Below, one piece after another: positions 32,393 through 40,276 of a stretch of 49,823 nucleotides of DNA (position 1 is its first letter; every line of letters starts with the position of its first letter). The notes beneath the pieces were generated by a model that searched no databases, had not been told where the DNA came from, and saw only the letters and a list, made by a program, of their open reading frames with translations. The stretch is taken from positions 1 to 49,823 of the forward strand of contig NZXX01000007.1 of the NCBI GenBank assembly GCA_002702065.1, in the 5' to 3' direction. The DNA comes from Anaerolineaceae bacterium (GTDB taxonomy: Bacteria > Chloroflexota > Anaerolineae > Aggregatilineales > Phototrophicaceae). The position numbers and the translations under genes were made by a program.

Positions 32393-32676
32393 TGGAACAC
32401 GAAATCGATAATCAGGACGAAGCCATTGAAGTGATTGCCGACTATCTGGAACGGATGGGCGTAACCGGGCTGCGCCAACCGCACGATCCGGAGACGTTCA
32501 ACAAGAGTGCGGTGATCCGCTACCTCATCGCCGAGAAGCTTGAGGAAGTGCTGGACAACCCGCCGCTGCCCGATGGGGAGATGCACCGAGTGGGGCAGGG
32601 CAGGCGCAAAAAGCAGAAATCACCTTCAATCCCGGATTACACCACGCCCATTCGGCGTAAAGGAAGCCACTCATGA
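32392..32676 (+). CDS. Small protein coded between ParR-like and ParM genes
   Basis: 94 residues. Its ATG overlaps the previous stop as TGATG and its stop overlaps the ParM start as ATGA, so all three are translationally coupled. The sequence is acidic at the start (MEHEIDNQDEAIEVIADYLE), has a helical centre (FNKSAVIRYLIAEKLEEVL) reminiscent of a ribbon-helix-helix protein, and ends basic (GRRKKQKSP, IRRKGSHS). No family recognised. It may be a second adaptor or a ParM regulator. The palindrome core AATCCCGGATT lies near its end (32628-32638). Confidence 0.75.
   Translation: MEHEIDNQDEAIEVIADYLERMGVTGLRQPHDPETFNKSAVIRYLIAEKLEEVLDNPPLPDGEMHRVGQGRRKKQKSPSIPDYTTPIRRKGSHS
32628..32638. repeat. 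Plasmid-wide palindrome core in the small par gene
   Basis: AATCCCGGATT, reading SIPDY in this gene. Confidence 0.7.
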
Positions 32677-33764
32677 GCAAGCAAATTGTGTCAGTCGATG
32701 CGGGCAACGGTGGCGTCAACGCCGTCATGTCGCTCGGCAATGGCCGCTACCGCAGTGTGTATTTCCCGTCGGTTCGTGCCGCGGCTACCGGTGATTCCCT
32801 GGGTCTGGGCAAAGAACTGGAAATCCAGTATTCGTTCATCGACTGGTACGGTCACCGCTACGTCCTCGGTGACGACGTGCTGCGTGTCACCCGGCGGCAC
32901 ATGGAGCGCCACAGTGGCCCCAACCGCTACGGCAACGAGTTGCACCAGTTCCTCATCGCCAGCGCGGTGGCCCAGCTGGGCGTGAAAGCGGGTGGGGTGG
33001 ACCTGACCCTGTTTGCGCCACCCGGCATCTACATCGATGCCAAGAAGGCGATGGAAGAGCGCATCCGCAATGCCGGGGAGGTCAGCATCCAGCTCAAGGG
33101 CGACCGCAAACCCCGCGCGTTTACCTACGACAACATCACCGTCTGGCCGGAGGGAGTCGGAGCGGTCGCCTGTTTCATCTTGGATGATCAGGGGGAGCTG
33201 GTCGGGACGGATCTGCTGGATGGCGAGACGCTGGTGATGGATCTGGGCTTCTACACGCTGGATGCGCTCAAGCTGGTCGATGGCAACTTCAACCCGGAAG
33301 AACTGCAACATGCCACCTTTGAGAATGGCGGTGTGATGAGCCATGTGCTGGACCCGATCCTGCGCGTGGTCAAGAAGCAGGGCGAGGATTTTTCACTGCT
33401 GACAGCCGATGATGTCGACCGCGTGATCCGGCTGGGACTGGTGAGTGAGGACTATACGCTGAAAGCTGCCGGTTACGAGATCGACCTGGAACCGCTGGTG
33501 ACCAAGCACCGGGAGCGCTACGCTGAGTGGATCGCCAACAACATCGTCGACAACATCTTCGCCGGGTTCCGTGGCATCAAGTCTGTCATTCTGGTGGGGG
33601 GTGGGGCACTGCTGGTGGAGGACTACCTGCGCGAGTGGTATGGCGACAAGCTGCTCAACCGCAAGAAGCAGGCCGCCACCCGTAAGATTCACCCGGTGGA
33701 CTTCAATGCCGTCGGTGGGTTGCGCTTTGCTCTGAGGCGAGTGAAGCAGGGGAGCCCAACCTAA
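32673..33764 (+). CDS. parM: ParM/StbA-like actin-family partition ATPase
   Basis: 363 residues, AAAGGAAG upstream. The actin/Hsp70 fold motifs are present: phosphate-1 IVSVDAGNGGVNAV (about 5-18), phosphate-2 VMDLGFYTLDAL (Asp190), and adenosine loop VILVGGGALLVEDYL (about 305-319). Actin-like plasmid proteins of this kind polymerise into filaments that push sister plasmids apart. With the ParR-like adaptor and the repeat-rich control region upstream, it forms a type II partition locus. The family also contains the archaeal/Thermoplasma-type ParM relatives, and the precise subgroup cannot be set by eye. Confidence 0.85.
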   Translation: MSKQIVSVDAGNGGVNAVMSLGNGRYRSVYFPSVRAAATGDSLGLGKELEIQYSFIDWYGHRYVLGDDVLRVTRRHMERHSGPNRYGNELHQFLIASAVAQLGVKAGGVDLTLFAPPGIYIDAKKAMEERIRNAGEVSIQLKGDRKPRAFTYDNITVWPEGVGAVACFILDDQGELVGTDLLDGETLVMDLGFYTLDALKLVDGNFNPEELQHATFENGGVMSHVLDPILRVVKKQGEDFSLLTADDVDRVIRLGLVSEDYTLKAAGYEIDLEPLVTKHRERYAEWIANNIVDNIFAGFRGIKSVILVGGGALLVEDYLREWYGDKLLNRKKQAATRKIHPVDFNAVGGLRFALRRVKQGSPT

Positions 33765-33971
33765 AGTGGATAGTTGGCCAGATCGTGAACAACTTGCCCA
33801 TGGCGTTTGCTTCATGTCTGGCCAAATTGAATTCTGATGAACGCAACATACTGATACTCGGCAGACTTGACGAATAAGCTCACTGATTAGTGATGGCAGG
33901 CGTGATCCAAAATTCAATTATCTGGTAAGATGAAATTAAACAATAAAAAACTTTGAAAGAATAAGGAGTTT

Positions 33972-34160
33972 ATGATGGCCGAGAGTGTGTACAAGATTAT
34001 TGAGCTGGTTGGCACCAGTACTGAATCGTGGGAGGCTGCCGCCAAGTCCCTGGATGATATCCGTATTGCGGAGATTACCAAGCTCGATATGCGGGTGGAC
34101 AATGGGCAGGTGGTGGCTTACCGGGCCCGAGTCAATGTTTCCTTCAAGCTGCGCGATTAG
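33972..34160 (+). CDS. Dodecin with a shortened helix
   Basis: 62 residues, AAGGAG before the ATG. VYKIIELVGTSTESWEAAAK and IRIAEITKLDMRVDNGQVVA, then YRARVNVSFKLRD, are clear dodecin signatures. Dodecins are small flavin-binding proteins that assemble as hollow dodecamers and store or buffer flavin. Between SWEAAAK and SLDDIRIAE about eight residues present in ordinary dodecins are missing, so the single helix is shortened by about two turns. The Trp that stacks on flavin (SWE) is kept. Either a slip deletion between AAK-like repeats or a compact variant. Confidence 0.88.
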   Translation: MMAESVYKIIELVGTSTESWEAAAKSLDDIRIAEITKLDMRVDNGQVVAYRARVNVSFKLRD

Positions 34161-34332
34161 GCCGATTAGTGTAACCCTGCAACACCACGCTTTTCATGGT
34201 GAGGGACTTGATGGCATGGTCGCCGATCATGGGCGAGTGGCTAGGATCGTCCAATAGACAGGATGCGAAAAGGAGCAAAATCAGGTTTCAGAAGTAGACG
34301 GTGCTTATCGGCAGGTGGAGGAGAACAAACTG

Positions 34333-34731
34333 ATGTTATCCAATGCTAAGATCAGTGCGGTGGTTCCAGTTACTGACCTGGGTCGGGCCCGTGATTTCTA
34401 CGAAGGCGTTCTCGGTTTAAGCGTATGGCGAGAGGATCAAGAACGGGGAACGGTGCTTTACCACGGCGCCGGAACCTACTTGTTGATCTATGTGCGGCAA
34501 ACTGCATCCTCGGGCGAGCACACTATTGTGGCTTTTGAGATCGAGGGCGATGCCGATGCGGTTCTGGATGGGCTGATCGAACAAGGGATCACGTTTGACA
34601 CCTTTGAGATACCGGGTGTCGAGATGCAATGGGACGACCGCGGCGTGTTGAAAGATGGTGCGATGGTGGCTGCCTGGTTCAAAGATCCGGATGGCAACGT
34701 CATCAATGTGGGGCAGGGGACACTGACCTAA
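34333..34731 (+). CDS. VOC-fold protein (glyoxalase/bleomycin resistance family)
   Basis: 132 residues from ATG 34333, chosen for GGAGGAG nine bases upstream; a GTG at 34315 is in frame. Two beta-alpha-beta-beta-beta units are visible: ISAVVPVTDLGRARDFYEGV with LGLSVWREDQERGTVLYHGA, and the end MVAAWFKDPDGNVINVGQG, which carries the usual DPDGN turn. VOC proteins are metal-dependent lyases, dioxygenases or drug-binding proteins. Metal ligands are not clear here and the substrate cannot be told. Confidence 0.8.
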   Translation: MLSNAKISAVVPVTDLGRARDFYEGVLGLSVWREDQERGTVLYHGAGTYLLIYVRQTASSGEHTIVAFEIEGDADAVLDGLIEQGITFDTFEIPGVEMQWDDRGVLKDGAMVAAWFKDPDGNVINVGQGTLT

Positions 34732-34839
34732 GTCGTATGCAGATGCTGGATTTACCGAGAACTCAAGTATTCTCTTATCAGTGGTATGCACTTCGTCCTG
34801 TGTGATGGATCACTTAGAATTTTTGAAGGAGACTTGATT

Positions 34840-35112
34840 ATGGCAACCCCAGATGCAAAGCGAATCACGCACACGATGGAACGGCTCAGCAAGTGTAAGA
34901 TCGAACTGCTGAAGGGCTATGCGCGTTCCGAGAAGCGCCACTCTCAGATGCTCCGCATCGTGTCGGGAACAGCCTGGGTCTCGATGGATGGTGAAGATAG
35001 GATTTTGCAGCCAGGCGAAGAATTGAAGCTCTCCCACGGCAAGCATCAGGCGGTGATATCGGCCACTGGCGATGCCCCACTCGTCTACGAATTCTGTGAT
35101 TGTCAGGAATAG
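34840..35112 (+). CDS. DUF2917-like cupin-type protein
   Basis: 90 residues from ATG 34840 (GAAGGAGA upstream). The region LRIVSGTAWVSMDGEDRILQ PGEELKL, followed by HQAVISATGDAPLVYEF, fits the small beta-barrel of DUF2917. Function is unknown in the family. The gene is separate from the VOC gene by about 108 bases and convergent with the vapC-like gene. Confidence 0.6.
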   Translation: MATPDAKRITHTMERLSKCKIELLKGYARSEKRHSQMLRIVSGTAWVSMDGEDRILQPGEELKLSHGKHQAVISATGDAPLVYEFCDCQE

Positions 35113-35127
35113 CGGGCCGATCATATT

Positions 35128-35511
35128 TCAGGCATAAGGTCTGAGAGCCAGCTCACTAAGCATCGGTGCCATGTCCTTCAGGTTATGGGTGTAGAGGGGC
35201 AGTTGAAGCCGGTTCGCCACTGAGGCGATCAGACAGTCGTTCATGCCGATATGATGGCTGAACTGGAGTTGTTCAAGCTGCTGCATGGCCCACTGCTGGT
35301 CTGACGAGGTGAGGTACAACAGTTCGAATCTGTCCAGAATACGCTGGGCTTCAGTCTGATTTATCCGACTACGCGCACCTTCCATCACTTCCATCCATGT
35401 GATCGAAGTGAGGGAGAGCGGAACGGTTTGCGAATCCACCCATTCGCGGGCTGGCGGGTATTTGCGGAAATAATGCAGGATGATCGTCGTATCCACGATC
35501 CCAACGGTCAT
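35128..35511 (-). CDS. vapC: PIN-domain toxin (VapC type)
   Basis: 127 residues. PIN-domain acids are all present: Asp7 (MTVGIVDTT), Glu41 (ITWMEVMEG), Asp92 (GMNDCLIAS) and Asp113 (THNLKDM). PIN toxins cut RNA, often tRNA. The start overlaps the antitoxin stop as ATGA, the usual coupling in vapBC loci. It lies at the far end of the minus-strand defence block, and will help stabilise the plasmid through post-segregational killing. Confidence 0.88.
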   Translation of the reverse strand: MTVGIVDTTIILHYFRKYPPAREWVDSQTVPLSLTSITWMEVMEGARSRINQTEAQRILDRFELLYLTSSDQQWAMQQLEQLQFSHHIGMNDCLIASVANRLQLPLYTHNLKDMAPMLSELALRPYA

Positions 35512-35783
35512 TCTTCTTCACCCCAGTTGCCGAGACGCTGCCGCCGACTTTCGGCCCGTAGATGCTTCACCCATTCAACCGGGTCTTCGATCTCTGGATA
35601 TTTCAGCTCAATCGGGCCAATTTCGTCCAGGAGTTGATTCAGCGACTTGCCCCAGTGCTCTGCTGGCGCTGCGGCCTCTCCCGGCTCAGGAGCATCCATC
35701 ATGTCAATCAGTGATTTTGCCAATTCTTTTCGTTCCTGAGGGCTGAGAGCTTTGGCCTGTTCCAGTATTTCCGCGACGCTCAT
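35508..35783 (-). CDS. VapB-like antitoxin
   Basis: 91 residues from ATG 35783 (TTGAGGATAT upstream). The N terminus, MSVAEILEQAKALSPQERKE LAKSLIDMMD, resembles short antitoxins that precede PIN toxins, and the acidic tail (YPEIEDPVEWVKHLRAESRR) could wrap the toxin. No obvious DNA-binding ribbon is visible, so autoregulation is uncertain. Cotranscribed and coupled with the PIN gene. The start is 70 bases downstream of the DUF499 gene. Confidence 0.75.
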   Translation of the reverse strand: MSVAEILEQAKALSPQERKELAKSLIDMMDAPEPGEAAAPAEHWGKSLNQLLDEIGPIELKYPEIEDPVEWVKHLRAESRRQRLGNWGEEE

Positions 35784-35852
35784 AGTCGATATCCTCAAAC
35801 AATGTGCGCCTATTATACGCGACATTGCTTAAGTGTTGTTGGCATCAAATCG

Positions 35853-38800
35853 CTACTCGACCTCAAAGCCATGATTGCGGAACTTCAGCGTCCGGCTGTT
35901 TTCATTAATCGTACGGACAGTCGCATCATCAAAACCGGATGAGCGCTCTGCACTGATCTCTAGCGTCACTTCGACATTTGTCCCAGTAAGGCTTGTGAGT
36001 CGCTGGATGATCTCTTCGACAATAGTTGCCATTTCGCGGTTTACGCGTTGTGGGTCAAGCGTCACCGTACCATGGTAGCGAGTGGTGAGCTTCGGCTGTG
36101 GAGGCGCAACAGGGTCAGGTAGAACATGAATATCCCCTGATGGGGGTGGCGTAGATGTTGTCCCGCCAGATTCTGCTTGGCGCCTAGCTTCAATTTGCTG
36201 GTGAGCCACGTCGGGCTTAACGAGCACATCCTGGTCGTTGAAGTAGAGTCGGGCAGGGCTGGCCCGAAACACCAATCCCTTGTAGCTCCCATCGGGATCA
36301 ACCGCTGTTGCGTAGCCAAATGGAGCGTCATCTTTGCGGGCGATACCGGCGCTGATGGCATCCAGTAGCACTTCTTCGTTGTGGAGACGAGGTAGGTAGC
36401 AGTAACGGGCAAAATACTCCCAGAGCTGCTTTAATCCCACGTGGGGCTGATCGCGCCACAGGAAGTTATCCAGTTCCATGCGTAGATTGTCGGGCGACCA
36501 GCGGTGAATGAGCAATTCGCTCTGACGCAATTTGCGCGCGGCACGGTCATAGAAGCTGTCCTGCCCGGCGATACGATGAGCTTGATACTCGATGGGCCCA
36601 GTGGGTTCCGGTTGAGCCGGGACGATCAGCCATGAATAGGTCTCCTGTAAACGCGCCAGCAGGGTTTCTTCGGTGCGTTTGAGCGCTGTGGCGACCTGTT
36701 TACGCTGCTGGGCATCGAGGTTGAGCGGCTCGGCTTCGTCATCAATCGATTTCCAGGCGAGGTACTCGCGCAGGGAGAGATCCCAGGCTTCCGCATTGGT
36801 CGCATCGGGTGCAATAAAGACGAGCATATTGCGATAGAGCCGCGGCGAGTTCCCGCGATTTTCGAGGATGTCCTGCGCGACCCGCTGCGCTTCGGACGTG
36901 CCGTTCCCTTTTTTGTGCGAGCATTCGGGTCCAAGCACGACCACGCGCGCGCGCCATTCTTCGGCCACATCGCCGGAGCTCTGCGGTGCGATGTGTGCGG
37001 CAGCAAAGTCTTCACGGCGCGGCTTCTCTCGCTTCAGACGGTCAATGGCTTCCTGATACACCCGATCCGGATGGATGTTCTGGGCGCGATCCTGGGCGAT
37101 GCGGTTGACGGTAGGGCGGGTGTCATACCAGTAGCGGCTGCCATCGGTGTAGAGATATGTCAGTTGGTTGCTCATGCGCCGCAGGGCGTCGTTAAAGGCC
37201 GCAAGCTGCTCACCCGGCTGAACCGTCGCCAGGCGGATGCGGACTTCTTCGACACCGCGCACACTCTGACCGGCAACGGACGGCGCACTGCCGACAAAGA
37301 TGGCCCGTGCAACACGGCGGCTGGCGGTGTACTGTCCGAGAGTCGGGATACTCTTGTCGATCTGGTACGGTTTGGAGTCCTCACCATCGACATCGGCATC
37401 GACGATAGCGGGCCAGTTCTCCGGCAGGTAGCGCAGCATCTCGTTGCGGACGGTTGCCGCAAACAACGGAATGGACGCCGGGGTAATCATCAGGGATTGA
37501 TCGTTATCCGTCCACAGCCGGTGGATGACGGTTGCCATCAGGCGCAGCACACCGCGCGTGCGCTGGAAACGATCCAGCGTGGACCAGTCTTCGTAAAGCC
37601 GGGCGAAGAGTTCCGGGTGAATCGGATAGGCTTCTTTCATGCGCTTGGAGTAGTCGCCTTCAGCCACACCCATCGGGAATTCGCCGCTGTTACTGCTATA
37701 CATATCGCGGAAGGCATTCAGCACGGCATCGCGGGCGGCGTAATCCATCTCGGTTGAGAACAGGCGGCGCCGCACGATCTCGAAACTTTCGGTGGCGGTG
37801 ACGGGTTTCCACACGGCTTCGATGCGACCAATGGTCTTGGTCAGGTAATCCAGCGCCGCTTCGCCACCTTCGCCGCCAATTTCAATTTTGCTTTGTGGGA
37901 TGGATACCAGCAGCATGGAATCGCTGGAGCGCTTTACGGCCTCGGTGAGCGACTGAATGAAGGTCATGACGGTATCAAACGTCCCGGCAGGGAGGCGCTC
38001 GACAGCGTTGTAGAGGTTGCGGGCGTAGGCCACCAGTTCATCGATAATGATGAGCACCGGGCCATGTTGTTCCAGCAGTTCGACGACCGTGTCCGAGCCA
38101 GGGCTGACCCCGGAAAGGTCCGCCGTTTCCACCATACGATAGGCATTGACACCGCCAAGCTGATATGCGATGTCGCCCCAGAGGGTATGAGTGGTGCAGT
38201 CCGCATACTGGCGCGGTTCCGTCGCGCTGAAGGCGGTACCGACGATGACAGCGCGGTTGGCTTCGATGCGGTCATCGACATTGCCGACCTGGCGGGCAAT
38301 TTCCTCACCGTCGGGAATCTCGCTGAAGCCGATCTGACCGCCCAGCAGGTGATACAACGCCAGCATACTGTGGGTCTTGCCCCCGCCGAAGCTGGTCTGA
38401 AGCTGGACAACCGGGTCGCCACCCTGACCGGTGAGCCGCTTGACACCGGTGACCAGCAGGTCGCGCAGGCCTTCGGTGAGATAGGTGCGTCGGAAGAATT
38501 CTTTGGGATCAGCGTATTCCGGCTCGGCTTTACCCTGTTTGACGTCGGCGATGTTGGCGACAAAATCGCTGAGCAGATAGCGCCCGCTGGCGACATCCGG
38601 GTGCGGCCTCACCACCATGCGCCAGGGTTTCAGGCCGGGTAGGGTGGTCGTCGGGGCTTCATCCATCAGCGGGCCGGTTTTGGGCTTGGTGGCCTTTTTC
38701 GCTTCCGCCTCGAATCGCAGCCGCAGCAGTTCCTGAGCGATGTTCTTGGCGGTCTGCGCCTCTTTGGTTGCGCCAATCGCTTCGAGCAGGCGGGTCGCCG

Positions 38801-39161
38801 TGTCGGCGGCGCGGTGGGCATCGTCGTTGTTGAAGGCCTGTTGATGGCCCCAGGCATTGCGGGCTTGTAGCAATTCGCTCGTGTATGAGCGCTCGTTATG
38901 CCCCAGCTTGGCCCGGAACACTTCGTTCCAGTTGCGAATCATCAGGTTCAGCCAGCCCTGCGCATCAATCTCACGCAGGGCGGTGTCTTCATCCGGCAGG
39001 TGAGGCGAGGAGTAGGCGTTGGTGGTGAGCTTCAGTTCGATCTCTTGCAGATAGCGTGCGCCTTTGTAACAAAATTTGTACTCACGCAGCACAAACGGCC
39101 CCAGACCGGCTTTCAGCGCGTCCATCACCTCGCTCATGCGGTCTCTATTTGATTTTGCCAA
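35853..39161 (-). CDS. HEPN-DUF499 ATPase of the defence operon
   Basis: 1102 residues from a TTG start at 39161, fixed by AGGAGG nine bases upstream. The first 130 residues form a Swt1-like HEPN domain with the R-x4-H motif RNAWGH (Arg101, His106), usually an RNase site. The following DUF499 AAA-type ATPase has Walker A TSFGGGKTHS (257-266) and Walker B LIIIDEL (Asp374, Glu375). The C-terminal part (KLTTRYHGTVTLDPQRVNRE and TNVEVTLEISAERSSGFD) is a beta-rich tail. DUF499 ATPases recur beside DUF1156 methyltransferases in anti-phage loci. It is the last gene of the operon. The HEPN motif suggests RNA cutting upon activation, which is inference. Confidence 0.85.
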   Translation of the reverse strand: MAKSNRDRMSEVMDALKAGLGPFVLREYKFCYKGARYLQEIELKLTTNAYSSPHLPDEDTALREIDAQGWLNLMIRNWNEVFRAKLGHNERSYTSELLQARNAWGHQQAFNNDDAHRAADTATRLLEAIGATKEAQTAKNIAQELLRLRFEAEAKKATKPKTGPLMDEAPTTTLPGLKPWRMVVRPHPDVASGRYLLSDFVANIADVKQGKAEPEYADPKEFFRRTYLTEGLRDLLVTGVKRLTGQGGDPVVQLQTSFGGGKTHSMLALYHLLGGQIGFSEIPDGEEIARQVGNVDDRIEANRAVIVGTAFSATEPRQYADCTTHTLWGDIAYQLGGVNAYRMVETADLSGVSPGSDTVVELLEQHGPVLIIIDELVAYARNLYNAVERLPAGTFDTVMTFIQSLTEAVKRSSDSMLLVSIPQSKIEIGGEGGEAALDYLTKTIGRIEAVWKPVTATESFEIVRRRLFSTEMDYAARDAVLNAFRDMYSSNSGEFPMGVAEGDYSKRMKEAYPIHPELFARLYEDWSTLDRFQRTRGVLRLMATVIHRLWTDNDQSLMITPASIPLFAATVRNEMLRYLPENWPAIVDADVDGEDSKPYQIDKSIPTLGQYTASRRVARAIFVGSAPSVAGQSVRGVEEVRIRLATVQPGEQLAAFNDALRRMSNQLTYLYTDGSRYWYDTRPTVNRIAQDRAQNIHPDRVYQEAIDRLKREKPRREDFAAAHIAPQSSGDVAEEWRARVVVLGPECSHKKGNGTSEAQRVAQDILENRGNSPRLYRNMLVFIAPDATNAEAWDLSLREYLAWKSIDDEAEPLNLDAQQRKQVATALKRTEETLLARLQETYSWLIVPAQPEPTGPIEYQAHRIAGQDSFYDRAARKLRQSELLIHRWSPDNLRMELDNFLWRDQPHVGLKQLWEYFARYCYLPRLHNEEVLLDAISAGIARKDDAPFGYATAVDPDGSYKGLVFRASPARLYFNDQDVLVKPDVAHQQIEARRQAESGGTTSTPPPSGDIHVLPDPVAPPQPKLTTRYHGTVTLDPQRVNREMATIVEEIIQRLTSLTGTNVEVTLEISAERSSGFDDATVRTINENSRTLKFRNHGFEVE

Positions 39162-39174
39162 GTTGATTTACCTC

Positions 39175-39870
39175 CTACGACAAAAATCCGTATACTCTGC
39201 AGATAACCGTCAGCTTGAATTGTTTGATTGCTTTAATGTTAGTTGGGACAAATTGATCTACTGATGACTGTTTTTTATATTCAACAAGCACCTTGCCAGA
39301 ACTTCGTATGTTGGCACTTGTCACAAATATCTGTTTATTGTGCGATGTCCCTATGTCATCTATTAAGCCACGAAATCCGCGCATCATCGCTAGTTCAATA
39401 GTTGACGCGTAAAATTTACATTCGATTGAGAGCATTAGCTTGTTATACTGTGAGGGATCGCCATCATGACGGCGTTTTTCGGCTTCAGTCCTGCCAAGAA
39501 TTGAAACATCGCATTCATGCACAACTTCTGACCGACCTTTATATTTCACGCCACAATGTATCTCTATTGCTCGTTTGCGCGAACCTGGAAATCGAATCTC
39601 AGCATATACATAGCCGTAGGTATTCAGGGTATGTGGGCCGGTTTGGAGCATGATAGGTGATACTTCATCACCATTCTGATCTTTATAGATGACTTGCGGT
39701 TTGTACCCGTGTAGTGCGCCTGCCTCTATCACCGCCTCAATTACCGTCTTAAACACATACAACTCAAATAAGCTATACACACGCTTGGACTTTAGATGCT
39801 TTGCATCCCATCCGGAGGAAATCCCAGTCTCTAGATGTTTTAACAACTCTTTTGCTGAGGGCTTAGTCAT
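39175..39870 (-). CDS. Predicted PD-(D/E)XK nuclease of the defence operon
   Basis: 231 residues of no named family that I recognise. The motif HECDVSILG (Asp121), a gap of 28 residues and LSIECKFY (Glu150, Lys152) make a convincing PD-(D/E)XK core; the leading helix LFELYVFKTVIEAVIEAG supplies the usual upstream Glu. The start overlaps the preceding gene as ATGA (39867-39870). AT-richer than its neighbours. With a DNA methyltransferase in the same operon, it could be the cutting subunit of a restriction-like system. Confidence 0.65.
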   Translation of the reverse strand: MTKPSAKELLKHLETGISSGWDAKHLKSKRVYSLFELYVFKTVIEAVIEAGALHGYKPQVIYKDQNGDEVSPIMLQTGPHTLNTYGYVYAEIRFPGSRKRAIEIHCGVKYKGRSEVVHECDVSILGRTEAEKRRHDGDPSQYNKLMLSIECKFYASTIELAMMRGFRGLIDDIGTSHNKQIFVTSANIRSSGKVLVEYKKQSSVDQFVPTNIKAIKQFKLTVICRVYGFLS

Positions 39871-40265
39871 GAGATGAGAACTTCCAGATCCTCAATAATA
39901 TTCCTTATCTGGTTTGAAGCTTGTACCCGTTGCTGTCCAGCAAGCCTATTAATCGCAAAAGCCGTATCACCTTCTGGAACATCCAATTCACGCCGGGATA
40001 ATGCTATATCTTCGACCTCAGATTCAAAGAACTCTCGGATTTGAATTTCCATCTGAACGGTCTCAACCAGTACCATTTCTAGGGCATTCAGTACACCTTG
40101 TAAATTGGACCGCATTGTCTGGGTTGCCAAGAGGGAGGTGTCGATTTCGGCATCATCCATTTCATCACCTTCTGCAACAACTTGCCTAAGCACCCAGCCG
40201 AGACCTGAATTCCGGAGAATTATGATTAGTTCGCCAAATAACTCTCTGAGTTCCTCATCATTCAT
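39867..40265 (-). CDS. Small helical partner protein, unknown
   Basis: 132 residues, AGAGGATC before the ATG. No family recognised. It is acidic and predicted to be all-helical (LQGVLNALEMVLVETVQMEI, ASNQIRNIIEDLEVLIS). The ATGA coupling to the downstream nuclease-like gene suggests the two form a complex, for example an inhibitor or adaptor for the nuclease. Confidence 0.7.
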   Translation of the reverse strand: MNDEELRELFGELIIILRNSGLGWVLRQVVAEGDEMDDAEIDTSLLATQTMRSNLQGVLNALEMVLVETVQMEIQIREFFESEVEDIALSRRELDVPEGDTAFAINRLAGQQRVQASNQIRNIIEDLEVLIS

Positions 40266-40276
40266 GCCTGATCCTC

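Noticed and set aside
36915..37757. 280-residue plus-strand frame within the DUF499 region
   Set aside because: It is antisense to the DUF499 ATPase gene, whose frame is open for 1102 residues with Walker motifs.
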